Shown here: positions 9,072 to 17,471 of the stretch, piece after piece
How positions within the stretch are numbered: position 1 is the stretch's first letter
Layout: the number at the start of each line of letters is the position of its first letter
From: Paenibacillus sp. J2TS4
GTDB lineage: Bacteria; Bacillota; Bacilli; Paenibacillales; NBRC-103111
Direction of reading: 5' to 3'
Assembly (NCBI RefSeq): GCF_018403245.1
Contig: NZ_BOSH01000004.1
Span: forward strand, 186,001 to 250,000
DNA length: 64,000 bases
Position numbers and translations under genes: made by a program
Notes under the pieces: generated by a model
The model's database searches: none
Told to the model about the DNA's origin: nothing
Seen by the model: the letters and a program-made list of their open reading frames with translations, nothing else

Positions 9072-9925
9072 TGGAAGCTATGGCCAGACCGTTCATTTCC
9101 AGACGCAGATTAACCCGTAATTTGGTTTCTTATTTTTTTCTAATCGTACTTGCCATCATTACGATTGTTCCTTTTCTATGGACGCTTTCGACTTCCTTAA
9201 AGGGACAAAATGAGACGATCTTTTCGATGCCGCCGCAGCTTATTCCGACTAATTTTACAATTGAGAACTATTTAACCGTTTGGAATTCCCTTCCTATTCC
9301 GCTCTATTTATGGAATAGTGTTTTTCTAGCGTTTTTCGGAGTGCTGCTTCCGTTAATCTTTTGCTCGCTAGCCGCGTTTCCGTTAGCGAGAATGAGATTT
9401 AAAGGAAGAAATTTCATATTCTTGCTTATTATCGCGACGATGATGATTCCCGGTGAAGTGACAATGATCCCGGTTTATCTTATTTTGAATAAACTGCATC
9501 TGGTCGGTAGCCATGCGGGTGTTATTGTTCCCGGAGCCGTATCCGCTTTTGGTATCTTCTTGATGAGACAGGCGTATCTTGGAATTCCGAAGGAAATCGA
9601 GGAGTCGGCTATTATGGACGGGGCCAGCGTATGGAGAATTTGGATGTCCGTTCTTACTCCAATGGTTCTACCGATGATGGCTACGCTAGGTATATTAAGC
9701 TTTATCGGCTCCTGGAATAACTTCCTATGGCCGTACCTCGTTCTGGATAACGAGCGCCTTTACCCGCTTACAATTGGGTTGTTTAAATTAAAGGGAACCT
9801 TCGTAACCAATACCCGTTTAGTGGCAGCGGGGACAATGGTGGCTTTGCTGCCGATCCTGTTCGTGTTTGTCTTTTTCCAAAGATACTTTATTCAAGGTGC
9901 TTATTCCAGCGCTGTTAAAGGCTGA
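9071..9925 (+). CDS. Sugar ABC transporter permease (MalG/LacG-like)
   Basis: A 284-residue second permease with six predicted membrane spans. The EAA loop reads IEESAIMDGASVWRIWMSVLTPM. The C-terminus (FFQRYFIQGAYSSAVKG) is typical of MalG-type carbohydrate permeases. The ATG overlaps the preceding stop codon. It closes ABC cassette 1; the next gene, rplS, has its own promoter and leader. Confidence 0.92.
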   Translation: MEAMARPFISRRRLTRNLVSYFFLIVLAIITIVPFLWTLSTSLKGQNETIFSMPPQLIPTNFTIENYLTVWNSLPIPLYLWNSVFLAFFGVLLPLIFCSLAAFPLARMRFKGRNFIFLLIIATMMIPGEVTMIPVYLILNKLHLVGSHAGVIVPGAVSAFGIFLMRQAYLGIPKEIEESAIMDGASVWRIWMSVLTPMVLPMMATLGILSFIGSWNNFLWPYLVLDNERLYPLTIGLFKLKGTFVTNTRLVAAGTMVALLPILFVFVFFQRYFIQGAYSSAVKG

Positions 9926-10047
9926 TCGAACCCAACTGCATCATGACAGAATGGGGTTTCGTTACAGGCAACGGAGCATGGTTTTCTATCGCACACAAAT
10001 GAACGAAGGGGTGTGTATTATTTTTACGGGATTCCCTTCCTGACTTG

Positions 10048-10076
10048 TTGAATTTTGTGGTTGGATATGGTAGAAT
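10048..10076 (+). promoter_or_regulatory. Sigma-A promoter of rplS
   Basis: TTGAAT (10048-10053), 17-bp spacer, then an extended -10 TGGTAGAAT with TAGAAT at 10071-10076. It lies about 110 nt upstream of rplS and lets rplS be transcribed independently of the ABC cassette in front of it. Confidence 0.65.
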
Positions 10077-10113
10077 GTTTTCTGTTGTTGTTTTGTTTAT
10101 CAAGATGGTCCTC

Positions 10114-10156
10114 TACCGCGTAACGGCACCATTAAGCTAATTATTACGTTGCGGTA
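10114..10156 (+). promoter_or_regulatory. L19 leader-like hairpin (probable autoregulatory site)
   Basis: An inverted repeat in the rplS 5' region pairs TACCGCGTAACG (10114-10125) with CGTTGCGGTA (10147-10156), leaving a two-base bulge and a 21-base loop. The ribosome binding site follows. The placement matches the L19 ribosomal protein leader described in Firmicutes, through which excess L19 is thought to repress its own synthesis. The assignment is by position and shape, not by alignment. Confidence 0.55.
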
Positions 10157-10185
10157 AGAACATCTGTGTGGAAGGAGGAGTCCCA

Positions 10186-10527
10186 ATGAATATTATCCAG
10201 GAAATTACCAAAGAGCAGCTGCGCCAAGACCTTCCGAATTTCCGTCCAGGAGATACCCTTAAGGTACACGTTAAAGTTATCGAGGGTACACGTGAACGGA
10301 TTCAGGTTTTTGAAGGAGTCGTCATTAAGAGACGTGGCGGCGGCATCAGCGAAACCTTTACGGTCCGCAAAATTTCGTATGGTGTCGGAGTGGAAAGAAC
10401 ATTCCCTCTGCATACTCCGAAAATCGATAAAATTGAAGTGGCTCGCCGAGGCAAAGTACGTCGCGCTAAGCTGTACTACCTGCGCAGTCTTCGCGGTAAA
10501 GCTGCTAGAATTAAGGAAATTCGATAA
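10186..10527 (+). CDS. rplS: 50S ribosomal protein L19
   Basis: A 113-residue large-subunit protein at the 30S-50S interface. Diagnostic blocks are [40 protein letters not shown] and [20 protein letters not shown]. The start is ATG 10186 with AAGGAGGAG upstream; an in-frame GTG at 10168 precedes the ribosome binding site and is ignored. In relatives it directly follows trmD; here it is about 3.5 kb away and has its own promoter, leader and terminator. Confidence 0.97.
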   Translation: MNIIQEITKEQLRQDLPNFRPGDTLKVHVKVIEGTRERIQVFEGVVIKRRGGGISETFTVRKISYGVGVERTFPLHTPKIDKIEVARRGKVRRAKLYYLRSLRGKAARIKEIR

Positions 10528-10537
10528 GAACAGTAGA

Positions 10538-10563
10538 GGGGGCTTGCTATCAAGCCCCTTTTC
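10538..10563 (+). terminator. rplS terminator
   Basis: An 8-bp perfect GC-rich stem (GGGGCTTG at 10539-10546, CAAGCCCC at 10551-10558) is followed by TTTTCGTTT, 12 nt after the rplS stop. Confidence 0.85.
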
Positions 10564-10677
10564 GTTTACCTCTTACAGAGGGTTAGACGGATTTCCTGGC
10601 AAGCGACAGATGCTTTTTCAAGGGAAAGACATCGTTATCCTGCAGGACGGTTTCAGAAGTCTACAACGAAATCGGTA

Positions 10678-11286
10678 ATGGAAAATAGAAAGCGGGTGTC
10701 GGAAACTATGGATCAAGAGCAATCCTCCGATCACCCTACTCCGGTAACAAGCGAAATATGGGAATGGGCGAAGGCGCTAATCATTGCTGCGGTTCTCGTT
10801 CTGTTAATCCGCTGGTTTATTTTTGCTCCATTTATAGTGGAGGGCCCTTCCATGCAGCCTAATTTTGAAACCGGAGAAAGGCTGATCGTCAACAAAATCA
10901 TCTACAGCATACGTAAACCGCAACGGGGCGAAGTGATTGTCTTCCATGCCCCTCAAGGCAGGGATTATATCAAGAGAGTCATTGCCCTGCCGGGAGAAAC
11001 CGTGCGAATAGAAAACAATAAGGTCTATGTCAACGGTGAAGAGCTTTCTGAGCATTACATACAGGGAGCGATCGATAAAGCGTTGGAAAATGGAGAACAC
11101 TATAACCAGAATTTTGCCGAAATGACCGTTCCGGAAGGACATATCTTCGTAATGGGGGACAACCGTCTAAACAGCCAAGACAGCCGCGCTCCTTCAGTAG
11201 GTCCTGTACCGTATGAGAAGGTTGTTGGAAGGGCCGATATTATTTTCTGGCCGTTGTCCAAAATTAGTTTGGTCAGCCACAAGTAA
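10678..11286 (+). CDS. lepB: Type I signal peptidase
   Basis: A 202-residue membrane protease that removes signal peptides from exported proteins. One N-terminal membrane segment (about residues 25-45, ALIIAAVLVLLIRWFIFAPF) is followed by the catalytic serine motif EGPSMQP (Ser58), the lysine motif DYIKRVIALPGE (Lys99) and the signature MGDNRLNSQDSR. The start is uncertain: ATG 10678 has only a weak ribosome binding site, and ATG 10708 is an alternative that keeps the whole domain. The gene sits between rplS and rbgA, as in many Bacillales. Confidence 0.93.
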   Translation: MENRKRVSETMDQEQSSDHPTPVTSEIWEWAKALIIAAVLVLLIRWFIFAPFIVEGPSMQPNFETGERLIVNKIIYSIRKPQRGEVIVFHAPQGRDYIKRVIALPGETVRIENNKVYVNGEELSEHYIQGAIDKALENGEHYNQNFAEMTVPEGHIFVMGDNRLNSQDSRAPSVGPVPYEKVVGRADIIFWPLSKISLVSHK

Positions 11287-11318
11287 TGGATGACGGGATG
11301 CAGAAATGAGGTGATCCT

Positions 11319-12185
11319 ATGACCATTCAATGGTTTCCCGGACATATGACAAGAGCCAGAAGGCAGATTCAGGATAAGCTGAAGCTGATTGACCTGGCTA
11401 TCGAGTTGATGGATGCGAGAATTCCGATCTCGAGCCGCAATCCGATGATAGACGAAATTTTGGGAAGCAAGCCGCGCTTGATTCTGCTCAATAAAGCGGA
11501 CCTGGCGGATCCGGCGATGACTTCGGAATGGGTTCATCGATTGAAAAAGGATGGGGTGGACGCTCTGCCTATTGATTCCATCTCCGGTACGAACGTGAAG
11601 GAAATTATCCCTCACTGTAAACAGCTGCTGGCGGAGAAGAGAGAAGCCCAAATCCGTAAAGGGATGAAGCCGCGCCCGATTCGAGCGCTGATCGTCGGGA
11701 TTCCGAACGTCGGTAAATCGACCTTGATTAACCGGCTGGCCGGCCGTAAGGCCGCAATAACCGGAGACCGTCCGGGAGTAACGAAAGGTCAGCAGTGGAT
11801 TCGGATCGGAGGAGAGCTGGAGCTGTTGGATACGCCCGGTATTCTATGGCCGAAATTCGAGGACCAGGAAGTGGGGGCCCGATTAGCCGCCATTGGGTCG
11901 ATCAGGGACGAAATCCTTCATCCGGAAGATATTGCTTTCTATGTCATTCGTTACATGATCCAACATTACCCGGAAGCGTTAAGCGATCGGTACGAGCTGG
12001 AAGGTCTTCCGAAGGAGGTCTCCGAGCCTGAACCGGTTATCGAGGTTATGGAGATGATCGGACGGCGAAGGGGATGCTTGCAAAGCGGAGGAAAAGTGAA
12101 TTTGGAAAAAGCGTCAGCTTTGTTCCTTAAAGATTTGCGGGCCGGTAAAATGGGGCGAATCAGTCTGGAGCATCCTGGCGATTAA
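11319..12185 (+). CDS. rbgA: Ribosome biogenesis GTPase RbgA (YlqF)
   Basis: A 288-residue circularly permuted GTPase that acts late in 50S assembly. The G motifs appear in permuted order: G4 NKADLAD near residue 65, then G1 GIPNVGKSTLINRL and G3 DTPGILWP. The N-terminus TIQWFPGHMTRARRQIQDKL is characteristic. The ATG at 11319 follows GAGGTGATC. It is the last gene before the regulatory/ABC block inserted ahead of rnhB. Confidence 0.96.
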   Translation: MTIQWFPGHMTRARRQIQDKLKLIDLAIELMDARIPISSRNPMIDEILGSKPRLILLNKADLADPAMTSEWVHRLKKDGVDALPIDSISGTNVKEIIPHCKQLLAEKREAQIRKGMKPRPIRALIVGIPNVGKSTLINRLAGRKAAITGDRPGVTKGQQWIRIGGELELLDTPGILWPKFEDQEVGARLAAIGSIRDEILHPEDIAFYVIRYMIQHYPEALSDRYELEGLPKEVSEPEPVIEVMEMIGRRRGCLQSGGKVNLEKASALFLKDLRAGKMGRISLEHPGD

Positions 12186-12208
12186 CGATGGATTTCCCGG
12201 TAGAGAGA

Positions 12209-12240
12209 GGCGCGGCTACGGCTGCGCTTCTTTCTTTGGG
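12209..12240 (+). terminator. Putative terminator after rbgA
   Basis: A GC-rich hairpin (GGCGCGGC pairing with GCTGCGCT around a TACG loop, one mismatch) is followed by the pyrimidine run TTCTTTCTTT. It lies about 25 nt after the rbgA stop. Confidence 0.5.
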
Positions 12241-12265
12241 TGCTAATTGTGATTGCGCATACAAT
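12236..12265 (+). promoter_or_regulatory. Putative promoter of the YesM-YesN pair
   Basis: TTGGGT (12236-12241) and TACAAT (12260-12265) are spaced 18 bp apart, about 25 nt before the kinase TTG start. The -10 is good and the -35 moderate. Confidence 0.5.
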
Positions 12266-12289
12266 TTGTCGCAAAAGGGGGAAGAGAAT

Positions 12290-14068
12290 TTGGGCTTTAA
12301 ACGATGGTTGTTTCGGCTTTCCTTCAAAAGGAGAGTCTGGATTTCGTTTATCGTCCTGCTTATGCTGGCGATAAGTGCCTCGGGCACGATGACTTATTTC
12401 ATCGCGGCCGGAGTTGTTAAAAAGAACGCATTCGAGCTTAGTCAGAACAGCTTGAATAAATCGGCCCAGGTGCTGGATGAGAAGCTGAAGCAAATTACCG
12501 TATCTGTCATGACATTAACGATTAGTGACTCTTTTAAAGAAATGATCAGAAATGTGTCTGCCGGAGATTCGCAAAATTATTACCGCCTGTTATCCCTGAT
12601 TCAAACTCCTTTCTCTCAAATTCAGGCACTTCAGCCTGCGATTCAATCCATTCTAATTACGACGCCGATAGGTGAATTCTATCCGACAACATACTTGCGA
12701 CTGAAGGAAAACTCTTTTTTCGATAGCGAAATGTATGATTTAATCACGCAATATCAGCATGCCGTTTGGATTAAAGGGCATGAGGATCGATTTTTTTCAG
12801 GAAAGGAAAGAGTAATTACACTTGTTATGCAACCGCTTACAGAAATTCCTTTGGACAATGTCCATATTATCGTCAACATTAATGAGCAAGCGTTGAAGGA
12901 ACTGGTTATTCAAAATATAGAACAATCCAGCCAGCCCTTTTACCTTGTGTCCAAAGAGGGAGATGCGGTTTTATCTTCAATGGCTTCGCTTCCTGACGAA
13001 TTCAACCATCCCGATTTTGTAGCACTCATTAATGAAGAGGAGGGTGGTCACTTTGAATATAAGACGAAGCACAAGGCCTATTTGGTCAATTATGCATATT
13101 TATCGTTGAGTCCGGATTGGGTACTGCTAACGGTTCAATCGAAATCCGATTTGTTAAAACAAATGAATGCGATTAAGTGGAGCTCTATATTCATCATGGC
13201 TGGCTGCCTAATAGTCGCTTTATTTTTCTCCAATCTGCTGACGGCGTTTTTGTTGAGACCTCTATACAGGCTTCGGAACTTAATGATTCAGGTAGAGCAG
13301 CATAACGATTTATCCGTACGTTTTCAAAGCGACTTTCAGGATGAAGTTTCCCAGGTCGGCAGCAAATTTAACAGTATGCTGGAGGAAATAGCTCTGCTTA
13401 TCCAAGAAATCCGGGAAGGGGAGAAGAAAAAGAGAAAGGCGGAGATCAAGGCGCTGCAAGCGCAAATCGACCCCCATTTTTTATATAACACGCTGAATAC
13501 GATCTATTGGAAGTCGCAATTAAATCAACTGGACGATGTTAAGCAAATGATTTTATCTTTATCCCGCATGTTTCAGCTTGGTCTGAACAATGGATTGGAA
13601 TTCACTTCGCTGGAGAAGGAAGTGGCTCATGTGGAGCAATATTTATTTATCCAGCAAAAGTGTTATGAAAATTTGTTCGACTATTCTATCGAGGTGGAGG
13701 AAGAAAGCTTACTGGAAGCTCCGATCCTCAAGCTGCTGCTCCAGCCGCTCGTTGAAAATTCCATTCTGCATGGTTTCAAGAACCGCACATCCGGCGGGAA
13801 AATAGTTGTTTCGATCTGGAGCGAGGAGAACAAGCTCGTTATTCTGGTAACAGATAACGGAGAAGGGATGGATGTGGAAACGATCCGGCGGAGTCTGAAA
13901 AATGGTTCGGAAAAGCAAGGATACGCCCTATGGAATATTTATCATCGGCTGCTGTTATATTACGGGGAATCTTCCGAAATGATTCTGGAGAGTACGCCCG
14001 GCGAAGCAACCTCAATCAAACTGATAGTAGACTGGGAAGGAGATAACGGGTATGGAGACAAGGATTAG
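12290..14068 (+). CDS. YesM-family sensor histidine kinase
   Basis: A 592-residue membrane kinase of the LytS/YesM type (His_kinase plus HATPase_c), expected to phosphorylate the regulator encoded next. It has an N-terminal membrane segment (about residues 15-40), an extracytoplasmic sensor of about 260 residues, a second segment, a HAMP domain (LRPLYRLRNLMIQVEQ), the phospho-acceptor motif AQIDPHFLYNTLN, the N-box NSILHGF and G-box DNGEGM. The start is taken as TTG 12290, preceded by AAAAGGGGGAAG. The ORF extends in frame to 12188, but that would add 34 residues without family features. It overlaps the regulator by 17 nt. Such pairs usually control an adjacent carbohydrate importer. Confidence 0.9.
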   Translation: MGFKRWLFRLSFKRRVWISFIVLLMLAISASGTMTYFIAAGVVKKNAFELSQNSLNKSAQVLDEKLKQITVSVMTLTISDSFKEMIRNVSAGDSQNYYRLLSLIQTPFSQIQALQPAIQSILITTPIGEFYPTTYLRLKENSFFDSEMYDLITQYQHAVWIKGHEDRFFSGKERVITLVMQPLTEIPLDNVHIIVNINEQALKELVIQNIEQSSQPFYLVSKEGDAVLSSMASLPDEFNHPDFVALINEEEGGHFEYKTKHKAYLVNYAYLSLSPDWVLLTVQSKSDLLKQMNAIKWSSIFIMAGCLIVALFFSNLLTAFLLRPLYRLRNLMIQVEQHNDLSVRFQSDFQDEVSQVGSKFNSMLEEIALLIQEIREGEKKKRKAEIKALQAQIDPHFLYNTLNTIYWKSQLNQLDDVKQMILSLSRMFQLGLNNGLEFTSLEKEVAHVEQYLFIQQKCYENLFDYSIEVEEESLLEAPILKLLLQPLVENSILHGFKNRTSGGKIVVSIWSEENKLVILVTDNGEGMDVETIRRSLKNGSEKQGYALWNIYHRLLLYYGESSEMILESTPGEATSIKLIVDWEGDNGYGDKD

Positions 14069-15671
14069 CATGTGTGTGCTTGACGATATCAAAAGTGTCA
14101 TTGATGGGATCACCTTGGGAATTCCCTGGTCCGACCATGGAATTGAGATAGTGGGGACGGCTATGGACGGAGAGGAAGGCCTGCGGATGGTACAGGAGCT
14201 TGAGCCCGACATATTATTAACCGATATTCGCATGCCCCTGCTGGATGGTTTGGAGTTAACCCGCATTATGATGCAGTCCAACCCATCCTGTAAAGTCATC
14301 CTGCTAAGCGGCTATTCGGAGTTCAGCTATGCGCAGCAGGCTATTCGCCTGGGAGCGTTCGATTACGTATCGAAGCCTTTCTCAATAGAAGATATCGTAG
14401 AGGTCGTCCTGAAAGCGGTGGAGGAGATTGAATTGGAACGCAGCCATCATAGAAGGATTTACGAAATGGAGGCTAGAGTTAGAGAAAGCATGCCGATTCT
14501 GAGGCAGGAATATTTCAATTTGCTCATTCGTTATTCCTCCGATGAGGAGAGCATAGGGAAACGTTGGGATTTTCTCGACATCGGTTTGGATCCAGAAAAT
14601 TTTATCATCATGGCTGTGGAGGTGGATCACTTTGCCAAGACGGTGCAATCCATGCCGATAAGTGAAGTCGAGTTAACCCGGTTTGCCTTACAAAATATAC
14701 TGGAGGAGACGCTGTCGGCTTATACCCGGAGCATCGTCTTTAGAGAAAGCATGAATCGTCAGGTGGCGATTTTCAACTCCACTTCACGGCTTAACCCGGG
14801 GGAGATGGCGGAGCTTTGCCGCCAGCATTGCGCCGAATACATGCGTCATACCGTTTCGATAGGGGTCAGCTCGAAGGTTTCGACGATCGCTGAACTGCCG
14901 CGTGCCTATGAACAGGCGGTCAGTGCCTTATCCTACAATTTCTATACCGGCGGCAACGGAGTCTTCTTATTCGGCGATTTGGGCTCCACGGATAGATATT
15001 TACGCATCTGTTCTGCGGATCAGGAAGGAGAGCTGCTTTTCGCACTTCGTTCAGGCAATCAGGAGCTGACTCTTGAACTGCTCCATCAAATCCTCCATAG
15101 TTTTGACAGCATGCAACCGCTTCCCGATCCGCAGCGTCTGATTCGATTGTACGAGGAACTGGCTGGGAGAATGCTGAGAGTTCTGGAGGAAAAGCTGTCT
15201 CATGATGAGTTAAGAGGATTGGAAGCCGAAGTTGAGAAGCTTCGCAAGAAAGGATGGGGTTCCTTACAGGAACTGCAGCAATATCTGCAACAGCTTTGTA
15301 AGCAAGGATGTATTCTGCAAGAGAAGCATCGAAGAAGCGAAGCGGAGCAGGTCATTCATAAGGCTGTTCAATACATTAAGGGCCACCTTCATTTAGATCT
15401 GTCCGTGATTGATTGTGCCCGACAAGTCCATCTAAGCGGCAGCTATTTCAGCAATTTGTTCAAGAAGGTCACGGGCCAAACGTTTCTGCAATTTGTGACG
15501 AATGAACGAATCGAACGCGCGAAAATGATGCTGCTGGAAGAAAAACAAGTGCAGGAAATAGCGGGTTTGCTTGGTTATGAGGACCGCCGTTATTTCAGTG
15601 AGGTCTTCAAGAAGCACTCGGGAATGACCCCGTCCGAATTTAAGACAGCCTATTTGGGAAAGAAGGAATGA
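14052..15671 (+). CDS. YesN-family response regulator, AraC-type
   Basis: A 539-residue transcription regulator. The receiver domain is N-terminal: acidic pair in MCVLDDI, phospho-acceptor Asp in LLTDIRMPLLDG, conserved Lys in VSKPFSIED. A long middle region leads to a C-terminal double HTH (AraC/XylS) domain from about residue 435, ending SEVFKKHSGMTPSEFKTAYL. It overlaps the kinase gene, so the two are coupled. It most likely activates the binding-protein promoter 120 nt downstream. An internal ATG at 14070 is an alternative start just before the receiver core. Confidence 0.9.
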   Translation: METRISMCVLDDIKSVIDGITLGIPWSDHGIEIVGTAMDGEEGLRMVQELEPDILLTDIRMPLLDGLELTRIMMQSNPSCKVILLSGYSEFSYAQQAIRLGAFDYVSKPFSIEDIVEVVLKAVEEIELERSHHRRIYEMEARVRESMPILRQEYFNLLIRYSSDEESIGKRWDFLDIGLDPENFIIMAVEVDHFAKTVQSMPISEVELTRFALQNILEETLSAYTRSIVFRESMNRQVAIFNSTSRLNPGEMAELCRQHCAEYMRHTVSIGVSSKVSTIAELPRAYEQAVSALSYNFYTGGNGVFLFGDLGSTDRYLRICSADQEGELLFALRSGNQELTLELLHQILHSFDSMQPLPDPQRLIRLYEELAGRMLRVLEEKLSHDELRGLEAEVEKLRKKGWGSLQELQQYLQQLCKQGCILQEKHRRSEAEQVIHKAVQYIKGHLHLDLSVIDCARQVHLSGSYFSNLFKKVTGQTFLQFVTNERIERAKMMLLEEKQVQEIAGLLGYEDRRYFSEVFKKHSGMTPSEFKTAYLGKKE

Positions 15672-15724
15672 AAGGAATGATCGTATAAAATCCCCCCTTC
15701 ATCATCGTTTTGTCTCATTATGTC

Positions 15725-15746
15725 TTAGACAAAGCGCTTTTATAAT
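15725..15746 (+). promoter_or_regulatory. Promoter -10 with overlapping cre-like palindrome
   Basis: A perfect TATAAT lies at 15741-15746, 45 nt before the binding-protein start. No good -35 sits 17 bp upstream, as expected for an activator-dependent promoter. Immediately before it is the palindrome AAAGCGCTTT (15731-15740), which matches 11 of 14 positions of the CcpA cre consensus TGAAAGCGCTTTCA. Catabolite repression plus YesN-type activation is inferred. Confidence 0.5.
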
Positions 15747-15790
15747 AAACGAGTACCTATAAAAACAAATAAGAAGGGGTTGATCGTTCC

Positions 15791-17176
15791 ATGTTAAGAA
15801 AAACTGGGATCGTCGCTTCGGTAGTGGTTATGGCTGTCGGTTTGGCGGCTTGCGGTTCGGGAGGCGGTGACAAGGCTGCAGAGCAAGCACCCAAAGGAAA
15901 TACAGAAGGACAGAAGGTTAAATTAAGCTACTGGACGGAGGACAGACATGATCTGGCTTATATCCAGGAGGTCGTCAAGAAATTTAATGAAACCAATCAG
16001 GATAACATTGAAGTAGAAGTGAAGGGGATGGCCGAAAATTACAATCAATCGGTCGATATCGCGTTCGTCAGCAACCAGGCCCCCGACATCATTAGAACAA
16101 CACCGAGCAATTTTATTCCTTTTGTCAAAAAAGGGTATCTTGAGCCATTGGACGACTATTTGAACGAGGACATGAAAGATAAATTCAAAAGTGCGCTGGT
16201 GGATAAATCGAACATGATGAACGGAAATATTTATTCACTACCTAATTATGGATACTCAAGCAGGCTGATCTATAATGCCGACTTATTCGAGAAAGCGGGA
16301 ATTAAGGAGCCTCCCAAATCATTGAGCGAGATGGTGGAAGTCGCCAAGAAATTAACCGAGGCCGGTAAAGAGACAGGTGCCTACGGCTTTGCGATCAATT
16401 TTAAAGGTCCGGACAACTCCTTCGAGAAAGGCCCTCGGGTGATTGCGGAAATGAGCGGGATTGGCGGTTATGGATACGATTTCAAAACAGGCCGTTATGA
16501 TTTCTCCGGGTTCACCGAAATCATGAAGGCATTCAAGCAGATGAAAGACGATGGCAGCATGCTGCCTGGTGTCGAGGCCATGGACATCGATCCGCTGCGA
16601 GCACAATTTGCCGAAGGGAAAATTGGCATGTATCTGTCTATATCTGCTGAACCCGGAGTTTTTATCTCCCAATTCCCTACGAAAGTGAATTGGTCAGCCG
16701 CCTTGCCGCCAAGCATCGATGGTGAGGCTAGAGGAATCGCAGGCTACTGGAAAACAGGACCGTGGCTGTCGATCAGCAGCAAAACCAAGCATAAAGAAGA
16801 GGCTTGGAAGTTCCTGGAGTATATGTATAGTGATGAAGTTTTACAAAATTACTATGAGGATGGTTATGGCTTATCCTTGCTTCCTTCCATTATTGAAAAA
16901 TCCAAAGATCCCGCCATCGATGGAATTGAAGGCTTCCTACCCACAAAATATGATGGGATCTGGCCGATTTCCCCGTCTGTAGGGGTAGAAGGAATGGATT
17001 TCCCCAATGTTTTCATTAAATATACTCTCTCCGGTGGTGATCTCGATCAGATCATTGAAGATGTCAATAAACGGTATAATGCCGCATTGGATAAAGCCAA
17101 GGCATCCGGAGAAGTAAGCACGGAAGCGACACCGGACTTTGACCCCATCAGCTTGCAAGGACAGTTGGTCCAATAG
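15791..17176 (+). CDS. Sugar ABC transporter substrate-binding lipoprotein
   Basis: A second family 1 solute-binding protein, 461 residues. The signal has lipobox GLAAC (Cys21). Family features include VSNQAPDIIRTTPSNFIPFV and the GYWKTGPWLSISSKTKHKEE segment late in the protein. The ATG at 15791 follows AGAAGGGG. It lies directly after the YesM-YesN pair, which probably senses its substrate. It is clearly different from the cassette 1 binding protein, so the two systems are not a recent duplication. Substrate unknown. Confidence 0.9.
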   Translation: MLRKTGIVASVVVMAVGLAACGSGGGDKAAEQAPKGNTEGQKVKLSYWTEDRHDLAYIQEVVKKFNETNQDNIEVEVKGMAENYNQSVDIAFVSNQAPDIIRTTPSNFIPFVKKGYLEPLDDYLNEDMKDKFKSALVDKSNMMNGNIYSLPNYGYSSRLIYNADLFEKAGIKEPPKSLSEMVEVAKKLTEAGKETGAYGFAINFKGPDNSFEKGPRVIAEMSGIGGYGYDFKTGRYDFSGFTEIMKAFKQMKDDGSMLPGVEAMDIDPLRAQFAEGKIGMYLSISAEPGVFISQFPTKVNWSAALPPSIDGEARGIAGYWKTGPWLSISSKTKHKEEAWKFLEYMYSDEVLQNYYEDGYGLSLLPSIIEKSKDPAIDGIEGFLPTKYDGIWPISPSVGVEGMDFPNVFIKYTLSGGDLDQIIEDVNKRYNAALDKAKASGEVSTEATPDFDPISLQGQLVQ

Positions 17177-17190
17177 AGCGGAATTGTATG

Positions 17191-17295
17191 CTACGTTTGA
17201 AGAAGAGCTATTAGTTCAATAGATGGAATTATCCAACGTGTTTTGAATGACTGTTTGTTCAGCCGAGCTGTAATTATCTACGTTTGAAAAAGAGC
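17191..17295 (+). repeat. Direct repeat in the binding protein-permease gap
   Basis: CTACGTTTGAAGAAGAGC at 17191-17208 recurs with one change at 17278-17295, 87 bp apart, each preceded by a similar GAGC-ATT stretch. They lie in the 295-nt gap between binding protein and permease (17177-17471). The gap has no gene and no strong terminator; it may hold an RNA element or a decayed duplication. Confidence 0.5.
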
Positions 17296-17471
17296 GCTAA
17301 GGACTAACATGTATCACTTGAGGACGAGTGCCGATTAGTGCGGGTTAGAGAACAAGTATGAGGTCGGGTTGGCAGGAGATTTATAGGGAACAGCGATCTT
17401 CTGCCTTATCCCGCAGCTGTTTTTACTCACCGACTTAAAGTAGGGCTGTCCTTGGTTATTTGAGGAGATGA

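Noticed and set aside
9929..10020. Terminator after ABC cassette 1
   Set aside because: Two short inverted repeats (AACCC/GGGTT, CACAC/GTGTG) are too weak and widely spaced to call.
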